A DNA stretch of 64,000 nt from Sulfitobacter dubius. Lineage in GTDB: Bacteria; Pseudomonadota; Alphaproteobacteria; Rhodobacterales; Rhodobacteraceae. This document shows, piece after piece, positions 1 to 8,632 of the stretch (position 1 is its first letter; the number at the start of each line of letters is the position of its first letter). The DNA is taken from the NCBI RefSeq assembly GCF_900113435.1, contig NZ_FOPG01000003.1, forward strand, positions 62,001 through 126,000, written 5' to 3'. Below the pieces are notes generated by a model. It was not told the origin of the DNA, did no database searches, and saw only the letters and a list, made by a program, of their open reading frames with translations. Position numbers and translations under genes: made by a program.

Positions 1-930
1 GGCGCCGACGGGATTGAGCTGAACTTCGGCTGCCCGCATGGCATGGCCGAGCGCGGCATGGGATCGGCCGTGGGGCAGGTGCCGGAATACATCGAAATGG
101 TCACCCGCTGGTGCAAGATGTACACGCGGATGCCGGTGATCGTGAAGCTGACGCCGAACATCACCAATGTGCTCTACCCCGCCGAGGCCGCCAAACGCGG
201 TGGTGCGGATGCGGTGAGCCTGATCAACACGATCAACTCGATCACCTCGGTCGATCTGGACCTCTTTGCGCCCGAGCCGATGATTGACGGCAAGGGCACC
301 CACGGCGGCTATTGCGGCCCGGCGGTGAAGCCCATCGCGCTCAATATGGTGGCCGAAATCGCCCGTAACCCCGAGACCCACGGCCTGCCGATCAGCGGCA
401 TTGGCGGGGTCACCACATGGCGCGACGCGGCGGAGTTTCTGGCCCTCGGCGCGGGCAACGTGCAGGTCTGCACGGCGGCGATGACCTATGGTTTCAAGGT
501 TGTCCAAGAGATGATCTCGGGCCTGTCGGAGTATATGGACGAGAAGGGCATGACATCGGTCGATGAGCTTGTGGGCCGCGCGGTGCCGAATGTCACCGAC
601 TGGAACCAGCTGAACCTGAACTACGTCGCCAAGGCGAAGATCGATCAGGATCTCTGCATTTCCTGTGGACGCTGCTTTGCGGCTTGCGAGGACACCAGCC
701 ACCAAGCCATCGCCATGTCCGAGGACCGCACCTTCACCGTGATCGAAGAGGAATGCGTGGCCTGCAACCTTTGCGTCAATGTGTGCCCGGTCGAAGACTG
801 TATTTCGATGGAAGAATTGGCCGTTGGTGCCACCGACCTGCGCACGGGCAAGACGGTGGCGCCGGACTATGCCAATTGGACCACGCACCCCAATAACCCG
901 TCAGTCCATGCGGTCGAACCGGCAGAGTAA
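1..930 (+). CDS. preA: NAD-dependent dihydropyrimidine dehydrogenase subunit PreA (5' end outside window)
   Basis: Catalytic and electron-transfer subunit of the reductive pyrimidine pathway, which reduces uracil or thymine to the 5,6-dihydro form in the cytoplasm with subunit PreT. The reading frame is open from base 1, so the start lies upstream; 309 residues are visible. The N-terminal visible part is the end of a dihydroorotate-dehydrogenase-like TIM barrel (NFGCPHG near the start, GIGGV phosphate-binding loop around bases 396-410). The C-terminus carries two 4Fe-4S clusters, CxxCxxC with a fourth Cys, at about 655-687 and 754-789. It sits next to a RutR-type regulator, dihydropyrimidinase and a carbamoyl hydrolase, which fits the pathway. 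preT is expected just outside the window. The family call is secure; the true length cannot be seen. Confidence 0.93.
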   Translation, partial: GADGIELNFGCPHGMAERGMGSAVGQVPEYIEMVTRWCKMYTRMPVIVKLTPNITNVLYPAEAAKRGGADAVSLINTINSITSVDLDLFAPEPMIDGKGTHGGYCGPAVKPIALNMVAEIARNPETHGLPISGIGGVTTWRDAAEFLALGAGNVQVCTAAMTYGFKVVQEMISGLSEYMDEKGMTSVDELVGRAVPNVTDWNQLNLNYVAKAKIDQDLCISCGRCFAACEDTSHQAIAMSEDRTFTVIEEECVACNLCVNVCPVEDCISMEELAVGATDLRTGKTVAPDYANWTTHPNNPSVHAVEPAE

Positions 931-938
931 GACAAGAC

Positions 939-981
939 CCGCCGCCCCGCGTTCAGGAGTTTCTCCGCGACGGGGCGGCGG
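939..981. terminator. GC-rich hairpin between preA and a convergent small ORF
   Basis: A 10-bp perfect stem (939-948 with 972-981) surrounds the end of the small leftward ORF, whose TGA lies in the loop. No strong T-run follows on the plus strand (only TTTCGG), so it may be a weak or shared terminator rather than a canonical one. Confidence 0.5.
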
Positions 982-1153
982 TTTCGGTTGATGGCTGCGG
1001 GACCGTCCGTGCCAGATCGCGCTGCGCCGCAATCACTGCCATGGCCGCATCCCGCGCTATCTGTTCGCGCGGGATCGGTCGCGCGCTCGCCGCTTCATCA
1101 GAACCCTTCGCATTTCGCGCAGACCCTGCGCCATTAAAATCGCCTACATTCAT
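953..1153 (-). CDS. Possible small hypothetical protein, 66 residues
   Basis: A leftward frame between preA and the TetR gene. The ATG at 1153 is preceded by a good Shine-Dalgarno-like GAGGGG about six bases upstream; a GTG one codon earlier is an alternative start. The product (MNVGDFNGAGSARNAKG...) is Ala/Arg-rich with no signal peptide, membrane segment or motif that I recognise. It starts far from the regulator gene, so it would be independently expressed, and it ends inside the hairpin that follows preA. It fills most of an otherwise gene-free gap. Support is limited to the ribosome site and position; it could be a chance frame in high-GC DNA. Confidence 0.35.
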   Translation of the reverse strand: MNVGDFNGAGSARNAKGSDEAASARPIPREQIARDAAMAVIAAQRDLARTVPQPSTETAAPSRRNS

Positions 1154-1251
1154 CACTGCCCCTCAAATTACTGAGGAGCCCACACCCGCAGGCAGACTGC
1201 GGCAGAAATGTTATTGGGGAATTAAAAGCGGTCCATCTCCGGAGGCCATGG

Positions 1252-1890
1252 TTAACGGTTTGCCAATGGCTCCGGCAGGTCCAAAAGCGCGCCGAACATC
1301 GCCTGAAGATGCGCCTGCGCGCGGGGGCGGGGATCGGCCTCGGGACCGAGCAAGATTTGCGCCTGCGCCTCGAAATCCGCGTAGTGCTGCGTTGTGGCCC
1401 AGATCGAGAATATCAGGTGCTGCGGGTCCAGTGGGGGCAGTTTGCCCGCCGCCACCCAGCCCGCGATCACGGCGCATTTCTCGTCGAACAGGGGTTTGAG
1501 ATGGCTGTGCAACTCCGGCTCGATCCGGGGCGCGCCTTGCAGGATTTCATTGGCGAAAAGGCGGCTCTCGCGCGGCAGTTCGCGCGACATGGTTAGCTTG
1601 CGCTCGACATAATCCAAAATCTCGCGCCGGGGGTCGCCTTCGGGGTCAAGTTCCACCAGCGGGTCAAGCCATGTTTCCATAAGCTGCGACAGCAAAGTGA
1701 CGTGAATGTCTTCTTTGCCATTGAAGTAATAGAGAATATTCGGTTTGCTCAGCCCAGCCTCGGCGGCGATCTGATCCAGCGTGGCACCCCGGTAGCCATG
1801 TTTGGAAAAGACTTCGAGCGCGGCATCCAGAATCACCCGGCGGTTGCGTCGTTGGATGCGGCTGGGTTTCTTGGCGGTGCTTTCGGGCAA
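1252..1890 (-). CDS. rutR: RutR-type TetR family transcriptional regulator of pyrimidine catabolism
   Basis: A TetR-family repressor of 212 residues. The N-terminal helix-turn-helix lies at about residues 17-62 (ILDAALEVFSKHG, then GLSKPNILYYF). The ligand domain carries long stretches I recognise from E. coli RutR, such as SRLFANEILQGAP, DEKCAVIAGWV and DPQHLIFSIWATTQHYADF. In E. coli RutR binds uracil or thymine, which release it from DNA. Here it is divergent from the hydrolase and dihydropyrimidinase genes, with a RutR-like box in the shared intergenic region, so it probably represses this operon and itself. The divergent layout and the operator support the assignment more strongly than family membership alone would. 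Confidence 0.88.
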   Translation of the reverse strand: MPESTAKKPSRIQRRNRRVILDAALEVFSKHGYRGATLDQIAAEAGLSKPNILYYFNGKEDIHVTLLSQLMETWLDPLVELDPEGDPRREILDYVERKLTMSRELPRESRLFANEILQGAPRIEPELHSHLKPLFDEKCAVIAGWVAAGKLPPLDPQHLIFSIWATTQHYADFEAQAQILLGPEADPRPRAQAHLQAMFGALLDLPEPLANR

Positions 1891-1991
1891 GGCAATGATC
1901 CTTGGTGCTGCTAAAAAAGGCGTTTGCCGGGTCGGCGGTGGGTTGTTTCAAACCAGTTCTTGACAGAGCCTAACCTAATCGCAATCGTGGA

Positions 1992-2007
1992 TTTACCAAA
2001 TGGTAAA
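1992..2007. promoter_or_regulatory. RutR-type operator (16-bp palindrome)
   Basis: TTTACCAAATGGTAAA is a perfect palindrome in its six-base arms. It differs from the E. coli RutR consensus TTGACCAnnTGGTCAA only by one symmetric pair of substitutions. It lies 39 bases before the hydrolase start. A TTGACA hexamer at 1960-1965 could be the -35 element; the matching -10 is poor. Placement downstream of the presumed promoter fits repression. Confidence 0.75.
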
Positions 2008-2046
2008 AAAACAACACGGCCCAAGCCGATGACAGAGGAGTGACCT

Positions 2047-3297
2047 ATGCCCGCGCCCGGAGAGAACCTCAAGATTGATCCCGACCGTCTGTGGGATTCC
2101 TTGATGGAAATGGCCAAGATCGGCCCCGGCGTGGCGGGGGGCAACAACCGCCAGACGCTAACGGACGAAGACGCCGAAGGCCGCGCCCTGTTCCAGAAGT
2201 GGTGCGAAGAGGCGGGCTGTACCATGGGGCTCGACCAGATGGGCAATATGTTCGCCCAGCGGGACGGCACCGACCCCGATGCGCTGCCGGTCTATGTGGG
2301 CAGCCACCTCGACACCCAGCCGACGGGCGGGAAATACGATGGCATCCTCGGCGTACTCGGCGGGTTGGAAATCATCCGCACGATGAACGATCTGGGGATC
2401 AAGACCAAACACCCGATCGTCGTGACCAACTTCACCAACGAAGAAGGCACCCGTTACGCCCCCGCGATGCTGTCGTCGGGGGTTTTTGCTGGCATCCACA
2501 CGCAGGACTGGGCCTACGCGCGCACCGACGCCGAGGGCAAGAGCTTTGGCGATGAGTTGCGGCGCATCGGCTGGAAAGGCGACGAGGAAGTAGGCGCGCG
2601 CAAGATGCATGCCTTCTTTGAACTGCACATCGAACAGGGCCCGATCCTAGAGGTCGAGGGCAAGGATATCGGCGTTGTCACCCACGGGCAGGGGCTGAGC
2701 TGGACCCAAATGACGATCACCGGCAAGGACAGCCACACCGGTTCCACCCCGATGCCGATGCGCCGCGATGCGGGGCTGGGCATGGCGCGCGTGCTGGAAA
2801 AGGTGAACGAGATCGCGCTCAGCCATACGCCCCATGCGGTGGGGGCGGCGGGCCATATCGAAGTCTACCCAAATTCGCGCAACGTGATTCCGGGCAAGAC
2901 GGTCTTTACCGTCGATTTCCGGTCGCCTGAGTTGTCAGTGATCGAGGATATGGAGGCCCGCCTGCGCGAAGAAGGTCAAAAGATCGCCGACGATATGGAT
3001 GTGCAGATCGAATTCGAAAAGGTCGGCGGATTTGATCCCGTGGCTTTTGACGAGGGCTGCGTGACGGCTGTGCGCAACGCCGCCGAGCGGTTGGGCTACA
3101 GCCATATGAACCTGATTTCGGGGGCGGGGCATGACGCCTGCTGGATCAACCGGGTGGCGCCCACGGCGATGGTGATGTGCCCCTGTGTCGATGGTCTGAG
3201 CCATAACGAGGCCGAGGAGATCACCAAGGAGTGGGCCAAGGCGGGGGCGGATGTGCTGCTCCATGCGGTGCTGGAGACGGCGGAAATAGAGGCCTGA
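2047..3297 (+). CDS. Zn-dependent N-carbamoyl hydrolase (beta-ureidopropionase / hydantoinase-carbamoylase family, M20)
   Basis: Probable third enzyme of reductive pyrimidine breakdown, hydrolysing N-carbamoyl-beta-alanine to beta-alanine, CO2 and ammonia. The 416-residue length is normal for the family. Metal ligands expected for the binuclear centre are visible: H87 in GSHLDT, D98 in KYDGI, E133 in NEEG, H194 in ELHIEQGP and H386 in GLSHNE. The dimerisation insert contains the usual DSHTGSTPM segment. The gene follows the RutR box and is followed by dihydropyrimidinase after 73 bases, so they form one operon. Databases often label such proteins allantoate amidohydrolase or HyuC; the neighbours favour the pyrimidine role. 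The start ATG at 2047 has GAGGAG about six bases upstream. Confidence 0.87.
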   Translation: MPAPGENLKIDPDRLWDSLMEMAKIGPGVAGGNNRQTLTDEDAEGRALFQKWCEEAGCTMGLDQMGNMFAQRDGTDPDALPVYVGSHLDTQPTGGKYDGILGVLGGLEIIRTMNDLGIKTKHPIVVTNFTNEEGTRYAPAMLSSGVFAGIHTQDWAYARTDAEGKSFGDELRRIGWKGDEEVGARKMHAFFELHIEQGPILEVEGKDIGVVTHGQGLSWTQMTITGKDSHTGSTPMPMRRDAGLGMARVLEKVNEIALSHTPHAVGAAGHIEVYPNSRNVIPGKTVFTVDFRSPELSVIEDMEARLREEGQKIADDMDVQIEFEKVGGFDPVAFDEGCVTAVRNAAERLGYSHMNLISGAGHDACWINRVAPTAMVMCPCVDGLSHNEAEEITKEWAKAGADVLLHAVLETAEIEA

Positions 3298-3370
3298 ACA
3301 CGCGGGCGGAGGTCTGGGGTGCTGCCCCGGCCCCCCGACGTGAATTGCCAGAAAAGATGGGGAGAAGACG

Positions 3371-4831
3371 ATGAGCAAGGTAATCAAGGGTGGCATGGTC
3401 TGCACGGCGGATCGCACATGGAAAGCCGATGTCCTGATTGAGGGCGAGAAGATCAAGCAGATCGGCGAAGACCTGAAGGGTGACGAATATATCGACGCCG
3501 AGGGGGCCTATGTGATCCCCGGCGGGATCGATCCGCATACGCATCTGGAGATGCCCTTTATGGGCACTACGGCGGCTGAGACCTTTGAGAGCGGCACATG
3601 GGCCGCGGCGGTGGGCGGCACCACGATGGTGGTGGACTTCTGTCTGCCCGGCGCCGATGGCAGCATCAAGAACGCGATCAACGAATGGCACCGCAAGTCG
3701 GCGCCGCAGATTTGCAGCGATATCGGTTATCATATGGCGGTCACCGGCTGGGACGAAAACGTCTTTAACGAGATGAAAGACGCGGTCGACATGGGGGTGA
3801 ACAGCTTCAAGCACTTCATGGCCTACAAGGGCGCGCTGATGATTGAGGATGATGAGATGTTCGCCTCGTTCAAACGCTGTGCGGAACTGGGCGCGTTGCC
3901 GATGGTTCATGCCGAGAACGGCGATCTGGTGGCCGAGTTGCAGCAGAAGTATTTCGATCAGGGCATCACCGGGCCAGAGGGCCACGCCTATTCCCGCCCG
4001 CCTGAGTTGGAGGGCGAGGCCGCCAACCGCGCCATCACCATCGCGGACACGGCGGGCGTGCCGCTTTATATCGTGCATGTCTCCTGCGAGCAGACCCATG
4101 AGGCGATCCGCCGGGCGCGTCAAAAGGGGATGCGGGTTTACGGCGAGCCGTTGATCCAGTTCCTGACGCTGGATGAGTCGGAGTATTTCAACAAGGATTG
4201 GGACCATGCCGCGCGGCGCGTCATGTCACCGCCTTTCCGCAGCAAGGATCACCAAGACAGCCTTTGGGCCGGGTTGCAGGCGGGCAGTTTGCAGGTGGTG
4301 GCGACGGATCACGCGGCGTTCAGCACCGAGCAGAAGCGGGCAGGCCGCGATGATTTCCGGATCATTCCCAACGGCTCGAACGGGCTGGAAGAGCGTCTGG
4401 CCGTGCTTTGGACCGAAGGGGTAGAGACGGGGCGGCTTACGCCCAATGAATTCGTCGCCGCGACCTCAACCAATATCGCCAAGATCCTCAACATCTATCC
4501 GCAGAAGGGCGCGATCGTTGAAGGGGCCGATGCCGATATCGTGGTGTGGGATCCGAAAATCACCAAGACAATCAGCCCAGCGAACCACCATTCCATCCTT
4601 GATTACAACGTCTTTGAGGGCTTCGAGGTCAAGGCGCAGAGCCGCTATACGCTAAGCCGTGGCGAGGTGATCTGGGCCTGGGGTCAAAACAGCCAGCCGC
4701 AACCCGGTCGTGGGCGTTTCGTGCCGCGCCCAGCCTTCCCAAGCGCCAATGTCGCGCTCAGCAAGTGGAAGGAGCTCAACAGCCCAAAGATGATCAAGCG
4801 CGATCCGCTGAACATTCCGGCGGGGATCTGA
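3371..4831 (+). CDS. hydA: Dihydropyrimidinase
   Basis: Cyclic amidohydrolase of 486 residues that opens dihydrouracil or dihydrothymine to the N-carbamoyl-beta-amino acid, the step before the preceding hydrolase. All binuclear zinc residues of the family are visible: H56 and H58 (DPHTH), carboxylated lysine K153 (MAYKG), H180 (MVHAENG), H236 (IVHVSCE) and D313 (ATDHAAF). The start has a GGGGAGAAG ribosome site. It is cotranscribed with the hydrolase upstream and followed after 74 bases by an ABC transporter operon. Some family members act on hydantoins instead, but the RutR and PreA context supports the pyrimidine substrate. Confidence 0.93.
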   Translation: MSKVIKGGMVCTADRTWKADVLIEGEKIKQIGEDLKGDEYIDAEGAYVIPGGIDPHTHLEMPFMGTTAAETFESGTWAAAVGGTTMVVDFCLPGADGSIKNAINEWHRKSAPQICSDIGYHMAVTGWDENVFNEMKDAVDMGVNSFKHFMAYKGALMIEDDEMFASFKRCAELGALPMVHAENGDLVAELQQKYFDQGITGPEGHAYSRPPELEGEAANRAITIADTAGVPLYIVHVSCEQTHEAIRRARQKGMRVYGEPLIQFLTLDESEYFNKDWDHAARRVMSPPFRSKDHQDSLWAGLQAGSLQVVATDHAAFSTEQKRAGRDDFRIIPNGSNGLEERLAVLWTEGVETGRLTPNEFVAATSTNIAKILNIYPQKGAIVEGADADIVVWDPKITKTISPANHHSILDYNVFEGFEVKAQSRYTLSRGEVIWAWGQNSQPQPGRGRFVPRPAFPSANVALSKWKELNSPKMIKRDPLNIPAGI

Positions 4832-4905
4832 GCGATGTAAAACCGCCACGACAATCAGGTAAAGTGCCGCGCTAAAAGCGGCCGACCAACAGGGAAGTAA
4901 AATAC

Positions 4906-5691
4906 GTGAATGACAGCCAGAGCGTGATCAGCGCCAGCAATCTTGACCTGACCTTTCAAACCAATGACGGGCCGGTCCATGCGTTGAAAGACGTGAATCT
5001 TGAGATCCACAAGGGAGATTTCGTCAGCTTTATCGGCCCCTCGGGCTGCGGGAAGACGACCTTTCTGCGGGTGATGGCCGACCTTGAGCAGCCTACGGGC
5101 GGCACCGTGACAATTAACGGTGTCTCGCCTGAGGAGGCGCGCAAATCCCGGGCTTACGGCTACGTCTTTCAGGCGGCGGGGCTGTACCCGTGGCGCACCA
5201 TTGGCGGCAACATCCGCCTGCCGCTTGAGATCATGGGCATCCCCCGCGCAGAGCAGGCCGAGCGGGTGCGGCGCGTGCTGGAACTGGTGGAACTCAGCGG
5301 GTTTGAAAAGAAATTCCCTTGGCAGCTTTCGGGCGGGATGCAGCAGCGCGCCTCCATCGCGCGGGCGCTGTCGTTCGACGCCGATATCTTGCTGATGGAC
5401 GAACCCTTTGGCGCGTTGGATGAAATCGTGCGCGACCATCTCAACGAGCAACTGCTGAAGCTCTGGGCGCGGACGGAAAAGACCATTGCCTTCGTCACCC
5501 ACTCGATCCCCGAAGCGGTCTATCTGTCGACCAAGATCGTTGTGATGAGCCCGCGCCCCGGCAGGATCGCCGATGTGATCGAAAGCCCGCTGCCGCGCGA
5601 ACGGCCCTTGGAAATCCGCGAAACGCCAGAATTCCTTGAGGTCGCGCATCGCGTCCGTGAGGGGCTGCGCGCCGGGCATGGGGACGATTGA
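4906..5691 (+). CDS. ABC transporter ATP-binding protein (nitrate/taurine/NMT1 type)
   Basis: The ATPase of 261 residues energises the import system encoded by the next three genes. Walker A GPSGCGKTT is at residues 44-52, the Q-loop VFQ follows, the signature is LSGGMQQR, Walker B is ILLMDEP, and the switch His lies in THSIPEA. The start is GTG at 4906 with an AGGGAAG site upstream; no ATG lies nearby. The stop overlaps the next start (TGATG). Close relatives serve aliphatic sulfonates, nitrate or pyrimidines such as hydroxymethylpyrimidine. Position directly behind dihydropyrimidinase suggests a pyrimidine or its ring-opened product, which is inference. Confidence 0.9.
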   Translation: MNDSQSVISASNLDLTFQTNDGPVHALKDVNLEIHKGDFVSFIGPSGCGKTTFLRVMADLEQPTGGTVTINGVSPEEARKSRAYGYVFQAAGLYPWRTIGGNIRLPLEIMGIPRAEQAERVRRVLELVELSGFEKKFPWQLSGGMQQRASIARALSFDADILLMDEPFGALDEIVRDHLNEQLLKLWARTEKTIAFVTHSIPEAVYLSTKIVVMSPRPGRIADVIESPLPRERPLEIRETPEFLEVAHRVREGLRAGHGDD

Positions 5692-6551
5692 TGCGTAACA
5701 TTATCCCGGTTCTTACGGTCGTGGGGCTGTTGATTGTCGTTTGGTATGGCGCTGCTGTCGCGCTCAACGCGCAGTGGGCGCGGGACGTGGCGGCGCGGGC
5801 GGACAAGACGCTGACATTCTCGGAATTGGTGGCCGATACGTGGTCGCAGGACAAGCCCAAGCTGCCCGCACCGCATCAGGTGGGGGCCGAACTGTGGGAG
5901 ACCACGGTGATGAAGAAGGTCACGTCGAAACGCTCGCTGGTCTATCACACATGGGTCACGTTCAGCGCGACCTTCCTTGGCTTTGTCATGGGCACAGCGC
6001 TTGGCACGCTGCTGGCAGTCGGCATCGTGTTTAACCGCACGATGGATATGTCGGTGATGCCTTGGGTGATCGCCAGTCAGACCATTCCGATTCTCGCCAT
6101 CGCGCCGATGATCATCGTGGTGCTGAATGCCGTGGGCCTCTCGGGCCTGCTGCCCAAGGCGATCATCAGCATGTATCTGTCGTTCTTCCCGATGGTCGTG
6201 GGCATGGTCAAAGGGCTGCGCAGCCCGGATCAGATGCAGTTGGACCAGATGCGCACTTGGCACGCGAGCGGTTGGCAGACCTTTTGGAAACTGCGGTTAC
6301 CGTCTTCGATGCCGTATTTCTTCACCTCGCTGAAAGTGGGGGTCGCGGCCTCTCTCGTTGGTGCCATTGTCGGTGAGATGCCGACGGGGGCGGTCGCGGG
6401 TCTTGGGGCGCGGTTGCTGGCGGGTAGCTACTACGGTCAGACCGTCCAGATCTGGAGCGCGCTTATCATGGCGGCGGCCTTGGCGGCGGTGATGGTTGGG
6501 CTGATCGGGTTGATCCAGCGGGTCACCCTAAAACGGATGGGGATGGCATGA
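5691..6551 (+). CDS. ABC transporter permease (NMT1/ThiX-like), first of two
   Basis: Inner-membrane permease of 286 residues with the BPD_transp_1 core. It begins with one hydrophobic helix (IPVLTVVGLLIVVWYGAAV), then a long hydrophilic stretch up to about residue 85 before the core helices. The EAA-type loop that contacts the ATPase is in the LDQMRTWHASGWQTFWKLRLP region. The ATG at 5691 overlaps the ATPase stop; a TTG one codon earlier is possible but less likely. The stop overlaps the second permease start as ATGA. Two different permeases imply a heterodimeric channel. The extended segment after helix 1 is longer than in many SsuC-type permeases. Confidence 0.88.
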   Translation: MRNIIPVLTVVGLLIVVWYGAAVALNAQWARDVAARADKTLTFSELVADTWSQDKPKLPAPHQVGAELWETTVMKKVTSKRSLVYHTWVTFSATFLGFVMGTALGTLLAVGIVFNRTMDMSVMPWVIASQTIPILAIAPMIIVVLNAVGLSGLLPKAIISMYLSFFPMVVGMVKGLRSPDQMQLDQMRTWHASGWQTFWKLRLPSSMPYFFTSLKVGVAASLVGAIVGEMPTGAVAGLGARLLAGSYYGQTVQIWSALIMAAALAAVMVGLIGLIQRVTLKRMGMA

Positions 6552-7390
6552 TGGGCTGGGTTCTTTTCGCCATCGTCGCTTGGCTGGTCGGTCTGTCAAT
6601 TAACGTCTGGCTGGCGCGGCAGAAGCCGTCCCGCTGGGCGGCGCTCGCTTCTCCGATTGTCTTCGGCCTGACGCTCATCGCCGTCTGGGAAGGCGTGGTG
6701 CGGGGCTTTGACATCAACCAAGTCCTGCTGCCTGCGCCTTCGGTGATTGCTGCGCGGTTTGCAACGTCGCTGGATATCCTCTGGGTCGACTTTGTGCAGA
6801 CCGTCATCAAAGGCGCGCTGAGTGGTTATATCATCGGCTGCGGCGCGGCGTTCCTGACGGCGCTGGCGATTGACCGCTTTCCTTTCCTGCAACGCGGGTT
6901 GCTGCCCGTGGGCAATTTCGTCGCGGCCCTGCCGATCATCGGCATGGCACCGATCATGGTGATGTGGTTCGGTTTTGGTTGGCAATCCAAGGCGGCGATT
7001 GTCGTGGTCATGGTGTTCTTTCCGATGCTGGTGAACACGGTGCAGGGGTTGCAGGCCAGCGACGCCATGCAGCGCGACTTGATGCGCACCTATGCGGCAG
7101 GCTATTGGCGAACGCTGCTGAAACTGCGGTTGCCTGCGGCGATGCCCTTTGTCTTCAACGGGTTGAAGATCGGCACCACGCTGGCGCTGATCGGGGCCAT
7201 TGTTGCTGAATTTTTCGGCTCTCCGGTGCTTGGCATGGGGTTCCGCATCTCTACTTCGGTCGGACAGCTTGCCCTAGACCTCGTCTGGGCCGAGATTGTC
7301 GTGGCGGCGATCGCCGGATCGGCGTTCTATGGTATTATGGCCCTGGTCGAGGGCCGGGTGACCTTCTGGCACCCCAGTCAACGAAGCTGA
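6548..7390 (+). CDS. ABC transporter permease, second of two
   Basis: Inner-membrane permease of 280 residues, homologous in layout to its neighbour. The EAA-type motif is visible as RDLMRTYAAGYWRTLLKLRLP. There are about six hydrophobic segments, ending in a helix around IVVAAIAGSAFYGIMALV. Translation is coupled to the upstream permease by an ATGA overlap. With the ATPase and the binding protein 26 bases downstream it completes an importer. Family evidence is strong; substrate is inferred from the operon only. Confidence 0.88.
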   Translation: MMGWVLFAIVAWLVGLSINVWLARQKPSRWAALASPIVFGLTLIAVWEGVVRGFDINQVLLPAPSVIAARFATSLDILWVDFVQTVIKGALSGYIIGCGAAFLTALAIDRFPFLQRGLLPVGNFVAALPIIGMAPIMVMWFGFGWQSKAAIVVVMVFFPMLVNTVQGLQASDAMQRDLMRTYAAGYWRTLLKLRLPAAMPFVFNGLKIGTTLALIGAIVAEFFGSPVLGMGFRISTSVGQLALDLVWAEIVVAAIAGSAFYGIMALVEGRVTFWHPSQRS

Positions 7391-7416
7391 ACAACGACCA
7401 ACCAAGAGGGAGAATA

Positions 7417-8400
7417 ATGATGAAGAATATCACGAAGATTACCGCAGGGGTCGCCTTGGGCCTTTGGGGCGGGATGGCGCAGGCGGCGGATGACCTGACC
7501 TTGCAACTTAAATGGGTCACGCAGGCTCAGTTCGGGGGCTACTATGTGGCCAAGGACAAAGGGTTCTATGAGGAAGAAGGGTTGAACGTTACGATCAAGC
7601 CGGGCGGTCCCGATATCGCGCCGGTTCAGGTGCTGCTGGGTGGTGGTGCGGATGTGATGGTTGATTGGCTGCCCTCGGCATTGGCTGCGCGGGAAAAGGG
7701 CGCACCGATTGTGAACATCGCGCAGCCCTTCGCGAAATCTGGCCTGATGCTGACCTGCCTGAAAGAGCACGGTATCGAGAGCCCCGAAGACTTCCCCGGC
7801 AACACGCTCGGTACATGGTTCTTTGGCAATGAGATTCCGCTGCTAAGCTGGATGGGCAAGCTGGGCTATTCGACTGATGGCTCGGACGGTGGTGTGACCA
7901 TCCAAAAGATCAACTTCAACGTCGACCCGCTGCTGCAAAAGCAGGTCGAATGCGCCACCACCATGACCTACAACGAATATTGGCAGGTGATCGACGCTGG
8001 GCTGACGCCTGAAGATTTGGTGGTCTTCAAATATGAGGACGAGGGCATTTCGACGCTGGAAGATGGTCTTTATACCACCGAAGAGAGCCTTGCGGACCCT
8101 GAGATGGTCGACAAGCTGGCGCGTTTCGTGCGGGCCTCGATGAAGGGCTGGAAATACGCCGAGGAAAATGTCGAAGAAGCCGCCGAAATCGTGTTGGAGA
8201 ATGACCAGACCGGCGCGCAGACTGAAAAGCACCAGACCCGCATGATGGGCGAGATCGCCAAGCTGACCGAGGGCAGCGATGGGCGCTTGGACGAAGCGGC
8301 CTTTGACCGGAGCGCGGAAATCACCATGGAAGGTGGGATGATCACCAAAGCGCCTGAGGGGGCTTGGACCCACGACATCACCGACAAAGCGCTTCAGTAA
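7417..8400 (+). CDS. ABC transporter substrate-binding protein (NMT1/THI5-like)
   Basis: Periplasmic binding protein of 327 residues. A signal peptide covers about residues 1-23 with likely cleavage after AQA. The mature domain shows NMT1-type hallmarks: LKWVTQAQFGGYYVAKDKGFYEE near the N-terminus and GGADVMVDWLPSALAAREKG. It resembles ThiY and related pyrimidine-binding proteins. The gene has a GAGGGAG ribosome site and ends just before a strong intrinsic terminator, so it closes the operon that starts with the carbamoyl hydrolase. The likely ligand is a pyrimidine or a dihydropyrimidine; this is inference from the adjacent catabolic genes. Confidence 0.88.
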   Translation: MMKNITKITAGVALGLWGGMAQAADDLTLQLKWVTQAQFGGYYVAKDKGFYEEEGLNVTIKPGGPDIAPVQVLLGGGADVMVDWLPSALAAREKGAPIVNIAQPFAKSGLMLTCLKEHGIESPEDFPGNTLGTWFFGNEIPLLSWMGKLGYSTDGSDGGVTIQKINFNVDPLLQKQVECATTMTYNEYWQVIDAGLTPEDLVVFKYEDEGISTLEDGLYTTEESLADPEMVDKLARFVRASMKGWKYAEENVEEAAEIVLENDQTGAQTEKHQTRMMGEIAKLTEGSDGRLDEAAFDRSAEITMEGGMITKAPEGAWTHDITDKALQ

Positions 8401-8423
8401 ATTTGAATGCTCTTGAAATGGAG

Positions 8424-8452
8424 GGGGCCCGCGCTTTGCGCTGGCCCCTTTC
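8424..8452 (+). terminator. Intrinsic terminator after the ABC/pyrimidine operon
   Basis: A two-part stem, GGGGCC/GGCCCC (8424-8429 with 8443-8448) and GCGC/GCGC around a TTT loop, is followed by TTTCTTGTTT. The stop codon of the binding-protein gene is 24 bases upstream. Confidence 0.85.
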
Positions 8453-8632
8453 TTGTTTGCACGGAGGGTCAGCGCCTGCTCGCGGGTCGGCGGTCCAACG
8501 TTGCATCGTGCCACTTTATGGCTCAACCTTGACGCGCCTTCGCAAAGTCACGCCGAGCTTGACGATATCGCCTACCCGGGGGGCGGGCAGGCGATGGCCC
8601 GACGCCTGCGGCTTGTTTCCGGACCGGATGCC

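Noticed and set aside
3221-4207. A 328-codon minus-strand frame opposite dihydropyrimidinase
   Set aside because: Antisense shadow; His/Arg-rich translation without motif.
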